A program made the translations under genes and the position numbers. From NCBI GenBank assembly GCA_032622095.1, contig CP136066.1, positions 103,561,319 through 103,625,318 of the forward strand: a DNA stretch of 64,000 nt, in the 5' to 3' direction. Below the pieces are notes generated by a model that saw only the letters and a program-made list of their open reading frames with translations, was not told where the DNA came from and ran no database searches. Each line of letters opens with the position of its first letter. Positions within the stretch are counted from its first letter, which is position 1. Origin of the DNA: Siphonodentalium dalli (taxonomy: Eukaryota; Mollusca; Scaphopoda; Gadilida; Siphonodentaliidae). This document shows positions 23,111-33,058 of the stretch, piece after piece.

Positions 23111-24428
23111 TCGGTTTCTGATAATCTCGATATTAAAATGTCGAATGTTAAATTATTTGCGTGTAATATCTTTCGTTAATTTTTTTTTGTTCAAATATTT
23201 TTCATGAAATTATTAATCGATGTTTAGAAATAGCTTTTATTGGACATTGTGACCATCGATATGAATGCATACATTCCAGTGTTTTATCGGACGCAGTTCA
23301 TATAATTGTCATACCTGAAAATAGACACTATTACTTTTACATAAATAATAAAGAGCGTTTATTCTTTACACTCTCTCTATCCCATATGACAGGTGTGTAT
23401 TATCGTGAATTATTGGAAGTTTTGAGATGTACTATGTTCAATCCCTAACGGTCGAAAATTGTAATGTTAAATTACAACCCTCCAGAATGAATTGTCATAT
23501 TCGCTGTACACGCAATCACACGCGACATTGGTGGTAACAATGTGTCTTTCACACCTTTGCTTTACCAAATGAATTATATTATTTCCCCGGTCACAGTTAT
23601 ATGCTATTCAGAAAACATATCGATTTAATGTCTGAACAAACGAGTTAGTATCAATTAAGGTTGATAAACTGTGTCATTCACACGATAATTAGTTAGCCAA
23701 AAACATGCATACGTCCAGGACACTCAATTATAGAAATTGCTTTGATGACATTGTTATAACAACATTACGTAATAACCAATTATCGCCCCACATTCATACT
23801 TACGCTTTGGACATTTTATCAGTTTATCACGTGATCACTAAATGTGGCAATCGGGTATCCTCCGATGCCTGCAATATATTATTTATAATAATTGGACTCA
23901 TTGATCTCACGTGAATAATACTCTTAGTTGTTCCAATAAAATAGTTATCAAATTCGATCACCAATAGATTTGACTGTGGAATGTAATGACCTTTAACTTA
24001 TTTATCGATCTAAAGGGACACTCATTATGAATGAATGTTAACAATACAAACGCACGAATGAAGAGCGTTGAACATATACGAAATTACTACACGAATGAAT
24101 TGAACCTTGAAATTTATATTTCACATCTTACCAACAACAGCTACAGACATAATCATAGTATTATACTGTCTTGCATGTACACACGCTATGACATCATTAA
24201 AGGTGGACAATCCACTCAAGGTGTGGCAACAGCTACAGACATAATCATAGTATTATACTGTCTTGCATGTACACACGCTACGACATCATTAAAGGTGGAC
24301 AATCCACTCAAGGTGTGGCAACAGATACGGACATAGGCATAGTGTTATACAGTCTTCTATGTACCCACGCTATGACACCATTAACGTACATTGGATGTTA
24401 GGTATATGACTCTTGAGTATGCACCAAT
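23111..24428. repeat. Left-arm noncoding repeats
   Basis: The segment 23805-23985 (from TTGGACATTTTATCAGTTTA) recurs at 25311-25505. Modules of about 95 bp around GAAGAGCGTTGAACATATAC and GCTACAGACATAATCATAGT (24060-24360) recur two or three times in tandem, and again at 25680-26200. Open frames here (60-100 codons) are translated repeats and appear as mirror images in the right arm. Confidence 0.75.
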
Positions 24429-25036
24429 CAATGAGCAAATGAGCAAAAAACTGAGCAAATGAGCAAAAAATGAGCAAATGAGCAAGAAAATGAGCAAATG
24501 AGCAAGAAAATGAGCAAATGAGCAATAAAAATGAGCAAATGAGCATAAAAATGAGCAAATGAGCAAGAAAATGAGCAAATGAGCAATAAAAATGAGCAAA
24601 TGAGCATAAAAATGAGCAGATGAGCAAGAAAATGAGCAAATGAGCAAGAAAATGAGCAAATGAGCAATAAAAATGAGCAAATGAGCAAAAAAAATGAGCA
24701 AATGAGCAAGAAAATGAGCAAATGAGCAATAAAAATGAGCAAATGAGCAAATAAATGAGCAAATGAGCAATAAAAATGAGCAAATGAGCAAAAAAATGAG
24801 CAAATGAGCAAGAAAATGAGCAAATGAGCAATAAAAATGAGCAAATGAGCAAATAAATGAGCAAATGAGCAATAAAAATGAGCAAATGAGCAAAAAAATG
24901 AGCAAATGAGCAAGAAAATGAGCAAATGAGCAATAAAAATGAGCAAATGAGCAAATAAATGAGCAAATGAGCAAAACAATGAGCAATAAAATGAGCAAAT
25001 GAGCAATAAAAATGAGCAAATGAGCAAAAAAATGGG
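24429..25036. repeat. Minisatellite (left arm), unit about 20-21 bp
   Basis: Repeats of ATGAGCAAATGAGCAA plus AAAA, TAAAA or GAAAA. On the minus strand all three frames stay open and give Leu-Ile-Cys-Ser-Phe-type repeats of 198-266 codons. These are a by-product of a repeat without stop codons, not genes. The right-arm counterpart is shorter by about 13 bp net. Confidence 0.95.
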
Positions 25037-26333
25037 CATACCTGTATGCAGGCCTACCAGTGGATGAATAGTCTGTCGGAGAAGTACTGTGTAGACAGGT
25101 CTTGCCGGTAAGAGAGTCAGACGAGAAGTGAAGGCTCGGCTATTAAAACATAGTAATGCGATAGCGAACATCAAACGAGTCTGCGCACGCATATCTGTCA
25201 AAAGGATACAATAGCAGTCATTGGTCAATTTATCCCCGGTGTCATCTCAGTACCCAATCGGGACGAAGCCGAAGGTCAACTCATTTTTTTTGCTCATTAT
25301 AGTACGTCACTTGGACATTTTATCAGTTTATCACGTGATCACTAAATGTGGCAATCGGGTATCCACCGATGCCTGCAATTTATTATTTATAATAATTGGA
25401 CTCATTGATCTCACGTAAATAATACTCTTAGTTGTTCCAATAAAATAGTTATCAAATTCGATCACCAATAGATTTGACTGTGGAATATAATGACCTTTAA
25501 CTTATTTATCGATCTATGTTAAGACATGGTCTTAACAAAAAACTTGACCATAACAAAAATTACCTTACATTTATGCATGAATCTAATTAGACCATACGTA
25601 AATATTGTCAGCTTATCGTCTGATGAGCAAATCCGATGTTTATCAAAAATAGTACAACTTCCAGTTGGTAATTACTCTTACGAATGAAGAGCGTTGAACA
25701 TATACGAAATTACTACACGAATGAACTGAAATTTATATTTTCACATCTTACCAACAACAGATACAGACATAGTCATAGTGTTATACTATCTTACATGTAC
25801 CCATGCTATGACATCATTCGAAGGGGCAATACACTCAAGGAGTTAAAGTGACACGAAACAAGGGACGTGATGTAATATTGGTGTTTGAATCTTAAAGGAA
25901 CACAAGACACTCTAAAGGGACACTCATTATGAATGAATGTTAACAATACAAGCGCACGAATGAAGAGCGTTGAACATATACAAAATTACTACATGAATGA
26001 ATTGAACCTTGAAATTTATATTTCACATCTTACCAACAACAGCTACAGGCATTATCATAGGGTTATACTGTCTTGCATATACACACGCTATGACATCATT
26101 AAAGGCGGACAATCCACTCACGGTGTGACAACAGATACAGACATAGGCATAGTGTTATACAGTCTTCTATGTACCAATGCTATGACATAATTAAAGGGGG
26201 ATAATACACGCACGGTGTGGAATGTTAAAGTGACACGCGGTAAGGGACGTGATGTAATATTGGTGAAACCCCCTCCCCACTTATAGATATATAACGAAGA
26301 CGAGAATAACATGTTGATGAAGTTTATTGAAAT
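25037..26333. repeat. Left-arm second set of direct repeats
   Basis: A diverged copy of the outer modules lies inside the minisatellite, so each arm has the order repeat-minisatellite-repeat. No gene recognised. Confidence 0.7.
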
Positions 26334-26903
26334 TTAATCATTGTCTGAATCTTCGACCGTTAGATTTACTTCTAAGAGTTTCTTGAATTTTCTCATCGCT
26401 TCATCTGCAGCCCATTCATTATTATATCCGTGTTTGGTCAGTTTGGCCATTTTCTTCATGATCATGGTATGTATGCGTGATGTTTTCAATCGATACTGGT
26501 ATTCTATTAATCGTCTATAACTTTTGAGAAACAGAGCAAACTCTGTGTCGATGGTATCCTCTTTTCCCGACATGCTCTCATCTCCCGAAATGCTCTCTTC
26601 TTCTTTCACATCATTGGTGACGCGTTTCATCATACTTTTGAATGTGTCCATCTCGTTGACACATCGCGCAGCTTTCTTAAGACCGAATACCGTTCTACTA
26701 CCGACGCCATTACCATCTTCTGAATCTGATAGCGTTCCACGTTCATCTTCATCTGAATCTAGAACCGCTTCGTCAGATTCATCGGTATCTTCTCCGAAGA
26801 GAGTTGGTTTTGTCTCAGACATAACTCCGTGTTTAATCTGTTTATGTCTTTGTAGATTGTAGTTCGTCGATAAAATAATGCCACATAAATCACACCCGTG
26901 CAT
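26334..26903 (-). CDS. C2H2 zinc-finger acidic protein (left-arm copy)
   Basis: 189 codons. Residues 4-24 form one C2H2 finger with spacing C-x2-C-x12-H-x4-H, in the context STNYNLQRHKQIKHG. The middle is acidic and Ser-rich (about residues 37-65 and 100-118) and the C-terminal third is Lys/Arg-rich and probably helical. An AATAAA signal begins six bases after the stop (minus strand, 26323-26328) and a TATAAGAG box lies about 35 bp before the ATG (about 26931-26938). The protein is identical in length to the right-arm copy. Family not recognised by name. A DNA-binding role in element expression or genome binding is inference. Confidence 0.72.
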   Translation of the reverse strand: MHGCDLCGIILSTNYNLQRHKQIKHGVMSETKPTLFGEDTDESDEAVLDSDEDERGTLSDSEDGNGVGSRTVFGLKKAARCVNEMDTFKSMMKRVTNDVKEEESISGDESMSGKEDTIDTEFALFLKSYRRLIEYQYRLKTSRIHTMIMKKMAKLTKHGYNNEWAADEAMRKFKKLLEVNLTVEDSDND

Positions 26904-27084
26904 TATCGCGAATTATTGGAAGAACCATCACTCTTATAAGTAGCGATAAAAAGAGAGAATAAGGTGTGGTATACAACCGTCGCTCTAAGAGTACGTTCGT
27001 CCCGGTGCTAGGGTATAGATATTTGACCGCCGGTGATTCAATTAATGCCAATTTATCAGTATGGTACTCTATGTATTCATTCAT
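26890..27084 (-). CDS. Small hypothetical protein, 64 aa (left-arm copy)
   Basis: Conserved in both arms without change and overlapping the start of the zinc-finger gene by 14 bp. It contains an acidic N-terminus (MNEYIEYHTDKLALIESPAV), a YLYPSTGTNVLLERRL segment, and a hydrophobic C-terminal stretch (SLFLSLLIRVMVLPII) that could be a membrane helix. Its C-terminal part also covers the TATA-like box of the next gene, so it may be partly or wholly noncoding. Function unknown. Confidence 0.45.
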   Translation of the reverse strand: MNEYIEYHTDKLALIESPAVKYLYPSTGTNVLLERRLYTTPYSLFLSLLIRVMVLPIIRDNARV

Positions 27085-27142
27085 GATTTGGCTAATCGTA
27101 TGACACTGATCTTTTCATTTTCTTCTTATTATTAGACAAACC

Positions 27143-27415
27143 TCAATCAGACACTCTCTTGTTGGTTTGTTTGGACGCTTTACGTGTGTTTGTCAACTTA
27201 TTTGCTGCAACTTCAGCCTTAGCCATTTCAATCGCTTGAGCGATGGGTGTCACCACGTTAATAAGTGGTTTTAGAACGTCTTCTTCACTATCACTAGTTT
27301 TAGTTCTGTCAATAAAGTATCGACCCTGATTATCTGGTATTAACTTCCCATCAACCATATCTCTGAAATGTTTTCTCCACATTTCAAGATCTGCTGGAAT
27401 ATATGGGATCGACAT
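27143..27415 (-). CDS. Hypothetical basic Polinton-type protein (left-arm copy, truncated by a nonsense change)
   Basis: 90 codons beginning MSIPYIPADLEMWRKHFRDM, with a central acidic linker and a C-terminal Lys/Asn-rich tail. The right-arm copy (28459-28782) continues for 17 more residues including a KKKMKR basic cluster. Here a single base difference makes a GGA Gly codon read TGA, giving an early stop and loss of the basic tail. A second difference changes Val to Asp at residue 22. A short protein starting with a hydrophobic-Pro and W-x-x-HF signature and ending in a basic tail would suit a small nucleic-acid-associated protein, but that is inference. A TATAAGAGG box lies 68 bp before the ATG. 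Confidence 0.65.
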   Translation of the reverse strand: MSIPYIPADLEMWRKHFRDMVDGKLIPDNQGRYFIDRTKTSDSEEDVLKPLINVVTPIAQAIEMAKAEVAANKLTNTRKASKQTNKRVSD

Positions 27416-27596
27416 GTTTCTTCAAAATGTACAAGTCACTCTTTTTTCTGCATTTTATTTTAGAAAGTTTATCGCCTCTTATAAAAATCGATTATTGGCC
27501 ATGAATGCCAAATGCACCATGATAGTTATCGATGTCAATAATGCGTTTCGTTGAGATCTTGATTGAGTATGCACCAATCAATGAGCAAATAAATGA
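27416..27596 (-). promoter_or_regulatory. Promoter region of left-arm genes, with TATAAGAGGC box
   Basis: On the minus strand TATAAGAGGC (about 27474-27483) precedes the 27143-27415 gene by 68 bp. The mirror copy is at 28391-28400. A TATAAGAGTG box precedes the zinc-finger gene as well. The box call is based on sequence resemblance and position only. Confidence 0.4.
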
Positions 27597-28277
27597 GCAA
27601 GCAGGATGTTATGTCGCTTGGTGGCGGAGGTAGCATCACCAAATTACCCTCGGGGGACCTCATTCTGCCATCTAAAAATAGAATCTTTGGGTCTAAAATT
27701 GGTTGTACTAAAATATTCCCAAAAACCCAAAACTTAAAAAATTTCAAAAAACTTAAAAAATTTCAAAAAATTTCAAAAACTTCAAAAATTTTCAAAAATT
27801 TCAAAAACTTCAAAAATTTCAAAAAACTTCAAAAATTTCAAAAACTTCAAAAATAAGACCCCTGCGGCGGCGGCGGCATTGCGGTATTTTACTGCGGCGC
27901 AGCCGCCGGCGGCGGACCCCGGCGGCGGCGGCGGAGGCACCGCCGCCGCAGTAAAATACCGGCGGCACCGCCGCCGCAGTAAAATACCGCAATGCCGCCG
28001 CCGCCGCCGCCAGGGTCTTATTTTTGAAGTTTTTGAAATTTTTGAAGTTTTTTGAAATTTTTGAAGTTTTTGAAATTTTTGAAAATTTTTGAAGTTTTTG
28101 AAATTTTTTGAAATTTTTGAAGTTTTTTGAAATTTTTGAAGTTTTGGGTTTTTGGGAATATTTTAGTACAACCAATTTTAGACCCAAAGATTCTATTTTT
28201 AGATGGCAGAATGAGGTCCCCCGAGGGTAATTTGGTGATGCTACCTCCGCCACCAAGCGACATAACATCCTGCTTGC
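27597..28277. repeat. Central palindrome with (TTTCAAAAA)n arms and GC-rich hairpin core
   Basis: The left side has ATCTAAAAATAGAATCTTTG at 27670, then tandem 'TTCAAAAA/CTTCAAAAA' units (27730-27852), then a nearly all-GC block (27860-28013) built of GGC/GCC triplets and two kinds of inverted copies of GCGGTATTTTACTGCGGC. The right side mirrors it. The turn of the palindrome is near 27937. The open frames across it in either direction (87-149 codons, Lys-Asn-Phe repeats or poly-Ala/Arg) are mirror products of the repeat and are not called as genes. Confidence 0.85.
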
Positions 28278-28390
28278 TCATTTATTTGCTCATTGATTGG
28301 TGCATACTCAATCAAGATCTCAACGAAACGCATTATTGACATCGATAACTATCATGGTGCATTTGGCATTCATGGCCAATAATCGATTTT

Positions 28391-28400
28391 TATAAGAGGC
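28391..28400 (+). promoter_or_regulatory. TATAAGAGGC box, right arm
   Basis: TATA-like box 68 bp upstream of the ATG at 28459, and a similar TATAAGAGTG at 28936-28945, 35 bp before the zinc-finger ATG. Predicted from position and shared sequence only. Confidence 0.4.
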
Positions 28401-28458
28401 GATAAACTTTCTAAAATAAAATGCAGAAAAAAGAGTGACTTGTACATTTTGAAGAAAC

Positions 28459-28782
28459 ATGTCGATCCCATATATTCCAGCAGATCTTGAAATGTGGAGA
28501 AAACATTTCAGAGATATGGTTGTTGGGAAGTTAATACCAGATAATCAGGGTCGATACTTTATTGACAGAACTAAAACTAGTGATAGTGAAGAAGACGTTC
28601 TAAAACCACTTATTAACGTGGTGACACCCATCGCTCAAGCGATTGAAATGGCTAAGGCTGAAGTTGCAGCAAATAAGTTGACAAACACACGTAAAGCGTC
28701 CAAACAAACCAACAAGAGAGTGTCTGATGGAGGTTTGTCTAATAATAAGAAGAAAATGAAAAGATCAGTGTCATACGATTAG
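28459..28782 (+). CDS. Hypothetical basic Polinton-type protein (right-arm copy, longer)
   Basis: 107 codons. N-terminus MSIPYIPADLEMWRKHFRDM, a short GRYFIDRTKTSDSEED acidic segment, a predicted helix rich in Ala and Glu (about residues 50-75), and a C-terminal run of Lys, Asn and Arg with KKKMKR. This is the intact version of the 27143-27415 gene. I recall short proteins with a similar start in Polinton-like elements of invertebrates but cannot confirm this without a search. The gene starts a run of three same-strand frames (28459, 28790, 28971) separated by 7 bp or overlapping. Confidence 0.68.
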   Translation: MSIPYIPADLEMWRKHFRDMVVGKLIPDNQGRYFIDRTKTSDSEEDVLKPLINVVTPIAQAIEMAKAEVAANKLTNTRKASKQTNKRVSDGGLSNNKKKMKRSVSYD

Positions 28783-28789
28783 CCAAATC

Positions 28790-28984
28790 ATGAATGAATA
28801 CATAGAGTACCATACTGATAAATTGGCATTAATTGAATCACCGGCGGTCAAATATCTATACCCTAGCACCGGGACGAACGTACTCTTAGAGCGACGGTTG
28901 TATACCACACCTTATTCTCTCTTTTTATCGCTACTTATAAGAGTGATGGTTCTTCCAATAATTCGCGATAATGCACGGGTGTGA
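28790..28984 (+). CDS. Small hypothetical protein, 64 aa (right-arm copy)
   Basis: Starts 7 bp after the stop of the preceding gene and overlaps the zinc-finger gene by 14 bp. Identical to the left-arm copy. No family recognised. Confidence 0.45.
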   Translation: MNEYIEYHTDKLALIESPAVKYLYPSTGTNVLLERRLYTTPYSLFLSLLIRVMVLPIIRDNARV

Positions 28985-29540
28985 TTTATGTGGCATTATT
29001 TTATCGACGAACTACAATCTACAAAGACATAAACAGATTAAACACGGAGTTATGTCTGAGACAAAACCAACTCTCTTCGGAGAAGATACCGATGAATCTG
29101 ACGAAGCGGTTCTAGATTCAGATGAAGATGAACGTGGAACGCTATCAGATTCAGAAGATGGTAATGGCGTCGGTAGTAGAACGGTATTCGGTCTTAAGAA
29201 AGCTGCGCGATGTGTCAACGAGATGGACACATTCAAAAGTATGATGAAACGCGTCACCAATGATGTGAAAGAAGAAGAGAGCATTTCGGGAGATGAGAGC
29301 ATGTCGGGAAAAGAGGATACCATCGACACAGAGTTTGCTCTGTTTCTCAAAAGTTATAGACGATTAATAGAATACCAGTATCGATTGAAAACATCACGCA
29401 TACATACCATGATCATGAAGAAAATGGCCAAACTGACCAAACACGGATATAATAATGAATGGGCTGCAGATGAAGCGATGAGAAAATTCAAGAAACTCTT
29501 AGAAGTAAATCTAACGGTCGAAGATTCAGACAATGATTAA
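28971..29540 (+). CDS. C2H2 zinc-finger acidic protein (right-arm copy)
   Basis: 189 codons, same protein as 26334-26903. One N-terminal C2H2 finger (Cys4, Cys7, His20, His25 by approximate count), Asp/Glu/Ser-rich middle, basic helical C-terminus ending in an acidic DSDND tail. AATAAA begins at 29546, six bases after the stop, giving a very compact 3' end like that of viral or Polinton genes. Both copies being open while other regions have drifted suggests recent duplication or selection. Confidence 0.72.
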   Translation: MHGCDLCGIILSTNYNLQRHKQIKHGVMSETKPTLFGEDTDESDEAVLDSDEDERGTLSDSEDGNGVGSRTVFGLKKAARCVNEMDTFKSMMKRVTNDVKEEESISGDESMSGKEDTIDTEFALFLKSYRRLIEYQYRLKTSRIHTMIMKKMAKLTKHGYNNEWAADEAMRKFKKLLEVNLTVEDSDND

Positions 29541-29545
29541 ATTTC

Positions 29546-29551
29546 AATAAA
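29546..29551 (+). terminator. Polyadenylation signal AATAAA of zinc-finger gene
   Basis: Canonical hexamer six bases after the TAA stop. The mirror copy is at 26323-26328 on the minus strand. Confidence 0.65.
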
Positions 29552-30835
29552 CTTCATCAACATGTTATTCTCGTCTTCGTTATATATCTATAAGTGGGGA
29601 GGGGGTTTCACCAATATTACATCACGTCCCTTACCGCGTGTCACTTTAACATTCCACACCGTGCGTGTATTATCCCCCTTTAATTATGTCATAGCATTGG
29701 TACATAGAAGACTGTATAACACTATGCCTATGTCTGTATCTGTTGTCACACCGTGAGTGGATTGTCCGCCTTTAATGATGTCATAGCGTGTGTATATGCA
29801 AGACAGTATAACCCTATGATAATGCCTGTAGCTGTTGTTGGTAAGATGTGAAATATAAATTTCAAGGTTCAATTCATTCATGTAGTAATTTTGTATATGT
29901 TCAACGCTCTTCATTCGTGCGCTTGTATTGTTAACATTCATTCATAATGAGTGTCCCTTTAGAGTGTCTTGTGTTCCTTTAAGATTCAAACACCAATATT
30001 ACATCACGTCCCTTGTTTCGTGTCACTTTAACTCCTTGAGTGTATTGCCCCTTCGAATGATGTCATAGCATGGGTACATGTAAGATAGTATAACACTATG
30101 ACTATGTCTGTATCTGTTGTTGGTAAGATGTGAAAATATAAATTTCAGTTCATTCGTGTAGTAATTTCGTATATGTTCAACGCTCTTCATTCGTAAGAGT
30201 AATTACCAACTGGAAGTTGTACTATTTTTGATAAACATCGGATTTGCTCATCAGACGATAAGCTGACAATATTTACGTATGGTCTAATTAGATTCATGCA
30301 TAAATGTAAGGTAATTTTTGTTATGGTCAAGTTTTTTGTTAAGACCATGTCTTAACATAGATCGATAAATAAGTTAAAGGTCATTATATTCCACAGTCAA
30401 ATCTATTGGTGATCGAATTTGATAACTATTTTATTGGAACAACTAAGAGTATTATTTACGTGAGATCAATGAGTCCAATTATTATAAATAATAAATTGCA
30501 GGCATCGGTGGATACCCGATTGCCACATTTAGTGATCACGTGATAAACTGATAAAATGTCCAAGTGACGTACTATAATGAGCAAAAAAAATGAGTTGACC
30601 TTCGGCTTCGTCCCGATTGGGTACTGAGATGACACCGGGGATAAATTGACCAATGACTGCTATTGTATCCTTTTGACAGATATGCGTGCGCAGACTCGTT
30701 TGATGTTCGCTATCGCATTACTATGTTTTAATAGCCGAGCCTTCACTTCTCGTCTGACTCTCTTACCGGCAAGACCTGTCTACACAGTACTTCTCCGACA
30801 GACTATTCATCCACTGGTAGGCCTGCATACAGGTA
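29552..30835. repeat. Right-arm inner direct repeats
   Basis: Mirror image of 25037-26333. Same repeat modules, no gene recognised. Confidence 0.75.
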
Positions 30836-31434
30836 TGCCCATTTTTTTGCTCATTTGCTCATTTTTATTGCTCATTTGCTCATTTTATTGCTCATTGTTT
30901 TGCTCATTTGCTCATTTATTTGCTCATTTGCTCATTTTTATTGCTCATTTGCTCATTTTCTTGCTCATTTGCTCATTTTTTTGCTCATTTGCTCATTTTT
31001 ATTGCTCATTTGCTCATTTATTTGCTCATTTGCTCATTTTTATTGCTCATTTGCTCATTTTCTTGCTCATTTGCTCATTTTTTTGCTCATTTGCTCATTT
31101 TTATTGCTCATTTGCTCATTTATTTGCTCATTTGCTCATTTTTATTGCTCATTTGCTCATTTTCTTGCTCATTTGCTCATTTATTTGCTCATTTGCTCAT
31201 TTTTATTGCTCATTTGCTCATTTGCTCATTTTCTTGCTCATCTGCTCATTTTTATGCTCATTTGCTCATTTTTATTGCTCATTTGCTCATTTTCTTGCTC
31301 ATTTGCTCATTTTTATGCTCATTTGCTCATTTTTATTGCTCATTTGCTCATTTTCTTGCTCATTTGCTCATTTTCTTGCTCATTTGCTCATTTTTTGCTC
31401 ATTTGCTCAGTTTTTTGCTCATTTGCTCATTGAT
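30836..31434. repeat. Minisatellite (right arm)
   Basis: Reverse complement of the 24429-25036 array, with a rearranged number and order of units. Frames of 190-281 codons through it are repeat translation. Confidence 0.95.
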
Positions 31435-33058
31435 TGGTGCATACTCAAGAGTCATATACCTAACATCCAATGTACGTTAATGGTGTCATAGCGTGGGTAC
31501 ATAGAAGACTGTATAACACTATGCCTATGTCCGTATCTGTTGCCACACCTTGAGTGGATTGTCCACCTTTAATGATGTCATAGCGTGTGTACATGCAAGA
31601 CAGTATAATACTATGATTATGTCTGTAGCTGTTGCCACACCTTGAGTGGATTGTCCACCTTTAATGATGTCATAGCGTGTGTACATGCAAGACAGTATAA
31701 TACTATGATTATGTCTGTAGCTGTTGTTGGTAAGATGTGAAATATAAATTTCAAGGTTCAATTCATTCTTGTAGTAATTTCGTATATGTTCAACGCTCTT
31801 CATTCGTGCGTTTGTATTGTTAACATTCATTCATAATGAGTGTCCCTTTAGATCGATAAATAAGTTAAAGGTCATTACATTCCACAGTCAAATCTATTGG
31901 TGATCGAATTTGATAACTATTTTATTGGAACAACTAAGAGTATTATTCACGTGAGATCAATGAGTCCAATTATTATAAATAATATATTGCAGGCATCGGA
32001 GGATACCCGATTGCCACATTTAGTGATCACGTGATAAACTGATAAAATGTCCAAAGCGTAAGTATGAATGTGGGGCGATAATTGGTTATTACGTAATGTT
32101 GTTATAACAATGTCATCAAAGCAATTTCTATAATTGAGTGTCCTGGACGTATGCATGTTTTTGGCTAACTAATTATCGTGTGAATGACACAGTTTATCAA
32201 CCTTAATTGATACTAACTCGTTTGTTCAGACATTAAATCGATATGTTTTCTGAATAGCATATAACTGTGACCGGGGAAATAATATAATTCATTTGGTAAA
32301 GCAAAGGTGTGAAAGACACATTGTTACCACCAATGTCGCGTGTGATTGCGTGTACAGCGAATATGACAATTCATTCTGGAGGGTTGTAATTTCACATTAC
32401 AATTTTCGACCGTTAGGGATTGAACATAGTACATCTCAAAACTTCCAATAATTCACGATAATACACACCTGTCATATGGGATAGAGAGAGTGTAAAGAAT
32501 AAACGCTCTTTATTATTTATGTAAAAGTAATAGTGTCTATTTTCAGGTATGACAATTATATGAACTGCGTCCGATAAAACACTGGAATGTATGCATTCAT
32601 ATCGATGGTCACAATGTCCAATAAAAGCTATTTCTAAACATCGATTAATAATTTCATGAAAAATATTTGAACAAAAAAAAAATAACGAAAGATATTACAC
32701 GCAAATAATTTAACATTCGACATTTTAATATCGAGATTATCAGAAACCGAAAACTCGTTATAAATTTTTTATTTATACTTTTTTTTTGGAGAAATAATTT
32801 TGAGGGTTTTGAATTTTTTTCCTTTTTTGAAATTTTGGGGTTTTAAATTTTTTTGGGATTTTGAAATTTTTTGGAAAAAATAATTTTTGGAAAAAATAAT
32901 TTTTGGGTTTTTGATATTTTGGGAATATTTTAGTACAACCAATTTTAGACCCCAAAGATTCTATTTTTAGATGTGACGCGAACGAGACACCCACAACCAA
33001 TTTTAGACCCCAAAGATTCTATTTTTAGATGTGACGGTAAGGAGACCCCTATTCTTCT
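31435..33058. repeat. Right-arm outer repeats and terminal segment
   Basis: Mirror image of 22805-24428, ending ACCCCTATTCTTCT at 33058 followed by the AAGAGA duplication. Confidence 0.85.

Noticed and set aside
24429-25036. CRISPR-like regular repeats
   Set aside because: There are no unique spacers, the units are contiguous, and the genome is eukaryotic. It is a minisatellite. The same applies to 10813-11555 and 49912-51225.
24370-25228. Long minus-strand open frames of 198-266 codons with LLICSF repeats
   Set aside because: All three frames stay open through a stop-free minisatellite and the same occurs in the mirror array (30646-31491). Composition is pure repeat translation with no domain.
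27593-28281. Frames of 70-149 codons with Lys-Asn-Phe repeats or poly-Ala/Arg around the palindrome centre
   Set aside because: They exist as mirror pairs in both directions through simple (TTTCAAAAA)n and GGC repeats. No start context or family.
22805-33058. Palindrome as an inverted assembly chimera
   Set aside because: Symmetry ends at an exact 6-bp target duplication with AG...CT tips, flanks are unrelated, and the arms carry real differences. Read-level confirmation is still desirable.
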